Assembly (NCBI RefSeq): GCF_026914265.1
Contig: NC_069125.1
Location: 1,425,556-1,489,555, forward strand
Origin: Mya arenaria
Lineage: Eukaryota; Mollusca; Bivalvia; Myida; Myidae
Length of the DNA stretch: 64,000 bases
Direction of reading: 5' to 3'
The notes under the pieces were generated by a model that was given only the letters and a program-made list of their open reading frames with translations, was not told the origin of the DNA and ran no database searches. Shown here in pieces: positions 58,201 to 64,000 of the stretch. Position 1 is the stretch's first letter, and each line of letters begins with the position of its first letter. A program made the position numbers and the translations under genes.

Positions 58201-61200
58201 TGGTTATTGTAAGCAAAATCTTGGCTGAAGAACTATTTATTAGCAACATAATCAGGGACCATTATGAATGTGTTACAAAGAATATTGGGTTTTGTTTGTC
58301 TTTTCTACTCCATGTGGATGATTTACTGTAAATCACTGTATATAAGACGCACGTTTTTCCTCCAGAATTCCCATAAATAAAAGGCTTGGGTCTAATATAG
58401 AATTAGGCTTGTGACATTTTTTTCCAAAATCCATTTCAAGCCGAGGTTGCTTAGATAGAGAGAATAAACATTATGTGATCTATACGATTGTTATTTCAAT
58501 ATATTTTATCATTCATGTACATGTGCTGTACTATTCAATAACCTAGGTAGGCCATTTTCACGATTCAATAAAATTGATGGCTTCCAATTTTGACATTTTT
58601 CCACTGCGTCCTATATATATATAAGTGGTATCAAGTTTTTTCTCCTGATTTTTCCTACATTGTTTTGCCTGTGTTCTTAATATTATAGCCTCCTATACAC
58701 AGTGATTTATGGTACTCACTAATGTAATATTGCTGGAATAAACAAAGACATTGGAATCATGCTGTGCAAATCAGGCAATCTCAGTGACTTGTAGCATCAT
58801 ATATAAATCCATGTATTGTGAAAAAAACTCATATACCACTTTCAAAGACATACATGTTGTATAAGGGCCATTTGAAAAATGCATACGGGACGTGAATCAA
58901 TTAGTTGTGCCTTTTGTTTTCAAATTACAAGTCTGGGCACATATTCATAATACATCTTAAGTCATGTCTTAACAAAAATTTATTTCCCCAAAAAATCATA
59001 GTCAGAAATTTAAATGAAAGTTTAATAGTGTTTTTAATGTAGAATTATGTATTTTTCATACAATTAATGAAAATAATGCATTTTAGATATTATGAAGTTA
59101 TTTAATCATATCACCAAAGAGATACTTACTTTAGAAAAAATGGCATAAGTTAGTAAATGACTTAAACTGTATTGTAAATACCAGCCGAGGTGAATGGCAA
59201 AACAGTGTTCATTTAAGACATTCATTCGATACCAACCATTCCTTCACCAGCCTATCAAAATATGTACATATCAAAGATACTCATTTCTTTAACAATTGAA
59301 TCAGTCACCAATTAAATCATGTTTTGAATTCATTACATCTTTTTATTTAAAACTACCATTGTGAAAAGAATACAGGGGAGACATCAATGCTACACAATAC
59401 CAAGCTTTGATTGCAAGCAACATAGTTCTATATGTTTAAGCCTGCAAGACAGCATTTACCAATAATTAACTCTATCATAAAGCAGATTTAACCTAAACTG
59501 CTTGTAAATTGTTTTCTACAACCTAAATGCTTGTGAAATGTTTTCTATAACCTAAATTGCTTCTAAATTGTTCTTTAGAACCTAAACCACTCGTAAATTT
59601 ACTCAAATATAAAGCAAATTAACCAAAACTGCTTGTAAGTTGTTCTCTATAATAACCTAAACTGCTTGTAAATTTCACTTACTCTAAAGAATTTACTGCT
59701 TATAAATTTGGTAAGCCTGCACATATATTTCTACCAACAAAGCCTTTATGTACAGTAAGGTTTATAATGTTTATTACTTTTGTTTAACCATGTTTCATCC
59801 TTCATGCAGGGTTGTTTACTAGTTTTCTATTTTTTTTAGTTCTTAAAGGGACTGTACAACAGATTGGCACCAAAAAAAGATTTATTGTGTAACGAATCTC
59901 AGGACAATTATTTAATAGAATGTGTTACGCTTTGATATCATAATTGTAAAAAAAAGTACCAAAATGTAAAAATAAAATTGTGTCGAACACCGGGTTCGAA
60001 CCCGTGACACCAAAATTGCAGTCCAGCATCATATCCACTTAGCTATGACAGCTTACTCTAATCTGGTGACATAATTAAGCTATACACCTAACTTGGTAAT
60101 ATCACGTGATAACACCGACTAGCTAATAACACATAAGGAATGAATTCTACTAGGTAGACATACCCAGTAATATTTTGTAATGGAAAAATACAAAATAACT
60201 GCTAAATTTAAATAAATTGTAAACTATGCGGTACTTCAGTTAGTAAGTTTCAATGCAATGTACGCATTAATACCATGTTTATGACAGTTTTTGACATTTT
60301 TCTTTTTTTCTTGCAAAATGATCATCTGGTGCACAGTTGCTTTAACAAATACTACATGCATTGCTTTGCAAATATAACAGTTCTTTATTAAAGGATTTTC
60401 AGTATCATACAATAAAGGTTTGAGCTAGAGTAGACAATTTATGAAGGGTGATGCGCCCAACATTTTTGTAACACCATTCTGCTTTCATGGAGAGCAGCAT
60501 GTGAACACTTCTGCCTTTACAAAATTGAATAGCTTTTTTACTATGAAAATATTCTTTTGTTTTGTAATCCTCCACAAAATCTTTACAAATTTCCCATAAT
60601 TGATAGGTAAAACCTTAAATTATTTCAATTAAACACTATGTCCAGCATTTTATATCAAATTTATAATATTGTGTTCTTCGAGGCCAGACACAATGTGCCC
60701 TTTTATCCCTAAGCACCTAAGCCCATTCCTGCAGCGCCCGCAGCCCCCGCAACGCCCGCAGCCCTTTGAAAACCTTGCTCAACCCAAATAAAAATATTCA
60801 TTGAACTCCTAAAAGGAGGGCTAAGTTAAGCAAAGTAAATCCCATGCATAAGAAATGCATTACTCTTATTACATGGGAAAAATCATAACTGAATTTATCT
60901 TAAAAATATTATTAATTTACGTCTATAGCAACATAGGCAGGTTAAGCACTAATATATTACAGGCTATAATTTCAACATATTGTATCCTATCTTCAAGGCA
61001 AAATTTTATTTAAAAGCTGCACTATCACAGAACATTTTGACATCTTTTTTTATTTTTGTCTACGACTGCCGACAGAAATTCAGATCACAGGTTTTCATAT
61101 TCATGATCAAAATTTTATGCATTTTTCTTTACATAAAACGGTAAATCTGTGAGAGTGCAACTTTAACTCATGCAAGACATTAAGTTCTGATCATGCAAAT

Positions 61201-64000
61201 CACAATGTAGTAATGACGTTAAACTGTACCTGATTCCGCTCAAAATAATTGAAACCCTGGTAATAATATTACTTGGTGTAGAACACATGTACAATACAAT
61301 GTAAAAAGTAATTATCATATTCAACAAGAAATTATAAAGTCATTGTAATTGTATGCAAAAACATTGCAACATTGAGCTTCAAAAAGGCCAGAAATATTGG
61401 GCTTAAATATATTACTCAAAAACAACTGCAGCGACAATACATGTAAGCTTGAAGTTTTAAACATTCTTAGATTACTGAATTTAATATTTTGATATATATC
61501 TCATATATTATACAATAAATACCAGTGTATAAAGACGAGCTTTATTTTTGAGCAAAAAAGTTTACAACACAATAACATAAGCTCTGTAGATCTTCACAAT
61601 TACAAAGGCTAGTAGAGATAACAGATTTACGTTAGCTCTGAGGAGCTACAGAATTACATAAGCTCTGTTGAGATACAGAATTATGACAAAAGCCCTGTAG
61701 AGGTACAGAATTAAATCAGCTCTGTGGAAATGCAGAATTACAAAAGCTCTTTAGAGCTAGAGAATAACAAGTGCTCTGTAGAGCTAGAGAATTACAAATG
61801 CTTGATAGAGCTAGAGATTTACATATTTTCACCTACACAGAAACTATCAGTTTGAAAACTACTGTTAACAAACTCAAATGCTCCAAAGCCTGATAATTTA
61901 CCTGATTTCTTTCAAATTTGTTCATGTTTGTTGAGGAGTCTTTGAGTTCCCGTTCACCTGTATCGCCCTTGTCGCCATGGAGGCTAAGGAACACGTTTGA
62001 GTCTGTTCCAGCCCCAGAAACATCGCCAGTGAAAACGCGCACTTTGTATTCAAGTTCTGATAAAACGAAAATGTCAGTCATTATTGATTATTGTTGTTGC
62101 TGGTTTCAGCCATATTATTGTTAACAAAAACAACTGAACACTTGCGAATTAATAAATGAACTCAAAAAAATAAATGGCTGAAATTAGCTGAACGCAACTT
62201 ACAAGAGGAAAGAATAAACTTGCCGACTGAATCAATGATCAATTATGACAAAAATCAATTGATTGTCACCAATTTCAGACCTAACCAATCATTTTTCGGT
62301 TATAAACGATCATCGGACCATCACCAGACATTAAATTAAGAAAGTTTTGATACCTTGTGGCATACAAACCCTAAAAATTAGGTAGGAATCACCCGCGTAA
62401 TACCTTCAAGACCGCCTTTGAGAGGACGTCCATTTTCGTCAGTCGGGATAAGTTCGCGCACAATCTGTTTGTCATCTTCACTGCGTGCAAACCAGCGATT
62501 CACTAAGAACCAATAATCCTCTGTTTCATCTCCATCGTAAACATCCTCCTCCTCACGAACCTGACAGAAAAATTAATTAAAATCAGACATGAATGAAATA
62601 ATAAATTGTATTTTAATTTTAAAGGTTAAAAGAATCATCTTTTTATTAGTAATAATGCTATGTACTTCAAATACCCACTCAAGCTTATATCCACTCTCAT
62701 ATAATGTTTTTTCACAATTACCTTATTTTTTTTTATCTGCCAGCCATATTCTTTCCGACCATTATATTTTTTTTCATGGGAGAAAACAATTGGTAGTAGT
62801 TTCTTCTATGGGTATTTTGGCAGTGTCATTAGAAACTTTTTTATTTTGCCTTAAACCAATAACAAGATGTTTCAGCCTCATTTTTTGTAAATAATAAAGT
62901 TGACCAGGTAAATTATTTCATTGATAATATGTTATCAATTATGAAAATGGGTTTATTTGATGGTAGAAATAACCAGAATATAATCTTACTGTTCTGAGGT
63001 TTTGTTTCGGAGACTTCATTCTTCGCTGCAGTCTTCGTGACTGTGACACGCTGCTGATATCTGAATCATCGGAGTCAGAGAGATTGCCCATGCGTGACTC
63101 GGCACGACTCATTCTAGGCGACCGTCTGTCATCTCGTCTATCATTATCACGATCGCGAGATGAGGCTGATCGGGGACGTTGATGGAACTTCTTCGTTCCT
63201 TTACGAGGGCGTCGCTGAATCAACATCTGTGAGACAGAAAAGGTTTAAAACACATTATTTATTTCATGAAATTACCTCTTCTTAAAAGTTACTTTGGGAA
63301 ATGTATTATGAATCTTATAGATTAAAATTTAATCAAGCAAGGATAAAATATTTCTTATCAATAGAACAACCAATTTTTTATGAATTTATTATGTTTCCCA
63401 TACTTTCCACAGTCAAAGTTTAAACAAAACAAGCTTTTCAAAAACACTAATTTTAAAGCAAGTTAAATAATAAAAAACATTTTTGTAGCCAAGTGAATGC
63501 ATGCTTTAATACAATTTTGCAATCTCCCACACAGTGATAACCCTTGAAATTTTATTAAAGTTCCCTTAAATAACATTTACAAAGTTCAAAAAAATAATAA
63601 TTGATGAAGGCGTAATGCCAAAAAGTTAAGAGACAAAAGGTTAAATAAAACAATTACGTGTTCGTGGGATTCTATATATAATTGATAATGAAGATTTAGA
63701 TTTTGGATATCTTAATGTTAACTTTTCGAGTGATCGATGTCACATAATTTGATTATTTTCACATGACATGCCTGCTAGTAGTGGCTACTGTATGACAAAG
63801 GGAAGTAACTGCTGGGATATGCACGAACAATTTGGTCACTGCAAAATCATTGCAATTGTTTATGCAAATATAAACTAGAAATAGTACATTTATCATATCA
63901 CAACTATTGAAGCACAATACTGTTTAACAAAGGAATCATCAACAATTTTAACTATAACTGTACCTTTTCTAAGAACCATCCAGCAAACATTCCCTTGCCA
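39592..64000 (-). CDS. LOXHD1: LOXHD1-like multi-PLAT protein (3' part of gene; 5' end outside window)
   Basis: Twenty-six exons join in frame with GT-AG sites: 64000(partial)-63964, 63226-62990, 62560-62404, 62056-61902, 58125-57992, 57123-56972, 56412-56199, 55667-55483, 55148-54970, 54002-53886, 52269-52110, 50962-50808, 50062-49853, 49398-49245, 48916-48711, 48359-48170, 47693-47564, 47266-47149, 46909-46783, 46332-46102, 42460-42278, 41694-41556, 41351-41184, 41011-40899, 40287-40096, 39773-39592. About 1,407 aa are visible: nine PLAT domains plus the end of another, and almost nothing else. A chain of PLAT domains without a catalytic domain is the LOXHD1 architecture (15 repeats in mammals, needed in hair-cell stereocilia). 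PLAT domains bind membranes and proteins. One-to-one orthology is inferred. No frame damage is seen. Introns 3 and 20 (20 holding the 53-bp array) are each about 3.6-3.9 kb. Confidence 0.9.
40378..40740 (+). mobile_element. ~365-bp MITE, complete-looking copy
   Basis: Ends TTAAAGATGCACTCTTACTC and, inverted, TTAAAGTGACACTCTTATTC (16 of 20 matched). The interior is shared with 46368-46743, 31960-32249, 7110-7305 and 2868-2990. It is intronic in the PLAT gene. Confidence 0.75.
40899..41694 (-). other. PLAT domain 8 (most divergent)
   Basis: Exons 41694-41556, 41351-41184, 41011-40899. Begins [20 protein letters not shown] and ends [16 protein letters not shown]. The middle lacks the HDN and WFL motifs and instead has [20 protein letters not shown] and [11 protein letters not shown]. 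It probably keeps the beta-sandwich but not the usual loops. Confidence 0.8.
41900..42150. repeat. dispersed repeat family, copy 1 of 3 in the PLAT gene
   Basis: 'ccaagttccatacaaatatct', 'tatggccaagatatt' and 'caccaagtctatcacaataact' are shared with 51930-52100. The tail part also matches 51050-51200. Non-coding and intronic. Confidence 0.55.
42278..46332 (-). other. PLAT domain 7, intron carries a giant minisatellite
   Basis: Exons 46332-46102 and 42460-42278, split inside WHDNKG|FGAAW. Motifs: [78 protein letters not shown]. Confidence 0.92.
42550..44750. repeat. 53-bp minisatellite, about 41 copies
   Basis: Unit: GTGTATCATTTATTGAGACT, GTAATATTGTACACAATTAT, GGTCCTACATGAA. Variants alternate at a few sites (gaga/gaaa, atatt/atgtt, tacac/tatac, ggtc/agtc). 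One unit near 44140 is shortened. It lies in intron 20, starting about 90 bp upstream of the exon 42460-42278 acceptor. Confidence 0.97.
46368..46743 (+). mobile_element. ~365-bp MITE, second complete-looking copy
   Basis: Starts TTAAAGATGCAATCTTTCTC and ends AGAGTGTCATTTTAA. It aligns end to end with 40378-40740 and sits in the intron beside exon 46332-46102. Confidence 0.75.
46783..47693 (-). other. PLAT domain 6 (divergent)
   Basis: Exons 47693-47564, 47266-47149, 46909-46783. Motifs: [68 protein letters not shown]. In place of FxCxRWL it has [18 protein letters not shown] is replaced by TDG, so surface loops differ from the other repeats. Confidence 0.85.
48170..48916 (-). other. PLAT domain 5
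   Basis: Exons 48916-48711 and 48359-48170. Motifs: [92 protein letters not shown]. The usual HDN is HDG. Confidence 0.9.
49245..49398 (-). other. linker exon between PLAT 4 and 5
   Basis: Fifty-one residues rich in Ser, Thr and Gly ([20 protein letters not shown]), without PLAT motifs. Probably a flexible spacer; it enters in phase 0 and leaves in phase 1. Confidence 0.85.
49853..50962 (-). other. PLAT domain 4
   Basis: Exons 50962-50808 and 50062-49853. Motifs: [100 protein letters not shown]. Confidence 0.92.
50422..50784. mobile_element. MITE with ACTCTCACA termini, long copy
   Basis: Starts CACTCTCACATATT and ends AATCTGTGAGAGTGCAGC. Long internal inverted stretches (TTGTCTTGGAATGA...CATTCCAAGACAA) make it strongly fold-back. 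The end region is shared with 61011-61166. Confidence 0.7.
51050..51200. repeat. dispersed repeat family, copy 2 of 3
   Basis: 'acaacaactaggctatcacaaaaaccc' corresponds to 'aacagctaagctaccacaatacccc' at 52045-52070. Confidence 0.45.
51690..51955. repeat. 50-bp tandem repeat, about 5 copies
   Basis: Unit GAGTCTGAGACTAGACTCGG, ACTTCAGACTGTACTTAATC, ATGGACCCAG, nearly identical between copies. Each unit contains the inverted pair GAGTCTGAGAC / AGACTCGGAC. Confidence 0.95.
51930..52100. repeat. dispersed repeat family, copy 3 of 3
   Basis: 'gtaccaagtttcatttgaatatctt' through 'gctaccacaataccccagac', ending just beside the exon K donor at 52109. Confidence 0.5.
52110..55148 (-). other. PLAT domain 3
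   Basis: Exons 55148-54970, 54002-53886, 52269-52110. Motifs: [79 protein letters not shown] 25-residue charged linker follows. A MITE (54508-54817) sits in its first intron. Confidence 0.9.
54508..54817. mobile_element. MITE with 20-bp terminal inverted repeats, copy 2
   Basis: TGCACCAGTCAATTGTAACC at the left and its perfect inverse at the right, 310 bp in all. Aligns with 1328-1655 throughout, including 'gggtgaatgcgg', 'ctttaaatata' and 'gattttagccggggttggctg'. It is much more GC-rich than its surroundings. Confidence 0.85.
55483..56412 (-). other. PLAT domain 2
   Basis: Exons 56412-56199 and 55667-55483. Motifs: [89 protein letters not shown]. The Cys usually before xRW is Ala here. Confidence 0.9.
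59490..59690. repeat. degenerate ~38-bp tandem repeat
   Basis: 'aacctaaactgcttgtaaattgttttctat' recurs about five times with drift, in the 58126-61901 intron. Confidence 0.7.
59844..60345. mobile_element. ~500-bp MITE with tRNA-like insert, copy 2
   Basis: Matches 17345-17764 on both sides. It also contains, on the minus strand, a tRNA-like block with A box ATAGCTAAGTGGATAT and B box CGGGTTCGAACCCG (about 59976-60053). Termini TAAAGGGACTGTAC and GCACAGTTGCTTTA are related but imperfect. Confidence 0.75.
61011..61166. mobile_element. MITE with ACTCTCACA termini, short copy
   Basis: Starts TAAAAGCTGCACTATCACAG and ends CTGTGAGAGTGCAACTTTAA (inverted). It is 156 bp and related to 50422-50784. 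Confidence 0.75.
61575..61825. repeat. ~33-bp tandem repeat, about 7 copies
   Basis: 'agctctgtagagctacagaattaca' with variants, just beyond the exon D donor at 61901. Confidence 0.8.
62088..62330. repeat. dispersed repeat, relative at 29730-29990
   Basis: Same ordered blocks as at 29730-29990, in the intron between exons 62560-62404 and 62056-61902. Confidence 0.6.
62404..64000 (-). other. end of a PLAT domain split by an RS-rich exon
   Basis: The exon ending at 63964 closes with [10 protein letters not shown], a strand in the second half of a PLAT domain. The same domain's last part, [20 protein letters not shown], is in exon 62560-62404. Between them, exon 63226-62990 adds exactly 79 residues rich in Arg, Ser and Asp ([34 protein letters not shown]). 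Both junctions are phase 0, so the exon could be skipped without breaking the frame. Confidence 0.85.

Larger units (their letters stand above)
56972..62056 (-). other. PLAT domain 1 of the visible series
   Basis: Exons 62056-61902, 58125-57992, 57123-56972. Strand motifs: [89 protein letters not shown]. It is followed by a charged linker that ends in ALETK. Confidence 0.9.

Overview
The window looks like nuclear DNA of a lophotrochozoan animal, most likely a bivalve mollusc. It is AT-rich, its genes are split by GT-AG introns, and it is crowded with minisatellites, short inverted-repeat elements (MITEs), tRNA-derived SINE-like units and LINE pieces. The phylum is inferred from gene content and repeat style; the species cannot be read from the sequence. 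All exon models were built by eye from splice signals and reading-frame continuity, with no transcript support.

Left part (1-8.9 kb): no confident gene. It holds a MITE, an isolated TATA promoter, a 3-kb array of 56-bp repeats carrying the AP-1 core TGACTCA (with a LINE-tail-like insertion), and a decayed LINE endonuclease fragment.

9.0-14.8 kb: an apparently intact two-gene DNA transposon of the ISL2EU (IS4EU) type. A plus-strand gene codes for a SWIM, YqaJ-exonuclease and PHD-finger protein. A convergent minus-strand gene codes for a THAP plus DDE transposase. Each has one intron, and both introns contain tRNA-like SINE units. The PHD finger resembles the ING family (H3K4me3 readers), which is the most striking functional hint in the window.

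15-19.8 kb: the 3' end of an unrecognised minus-strand gene, plus dispersed repeats. 19.9-30.6 kb: the whole NSRP1 (nuclear speckle splicing regulatory protein 1) gene on the minus strand, eight coding exons and 518 aa, with several minisatellites in its introns. It shares an 80-bp divergent promoter with a small plus-strand gene for a 53-aa single-pass membrane protein (30.7-31.6 kb). 32.7-33.7 kb: an unrecognised two-exon minus-strand gene. 35.4-36.8 kb: a LINE reverse-transcriptase relic.

39.6-64.0 kb: the 3' part of a large minus-strand gene made of PLAT domains, a LOXHD1 homologue. Twenty-six exons join in frame into about 1,407 aa: nine PLAT repeats, the end of a tenth, and an RS-rich exon inserted inside that tenth. 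Its last 11 codons and stop are themselves one copy of a roughly 50-bp minisatellite that fills the start of the 3' UTR. One intron carries a 2.2-kb array of 53-bp repeats. The gene continues beyond base 64000.
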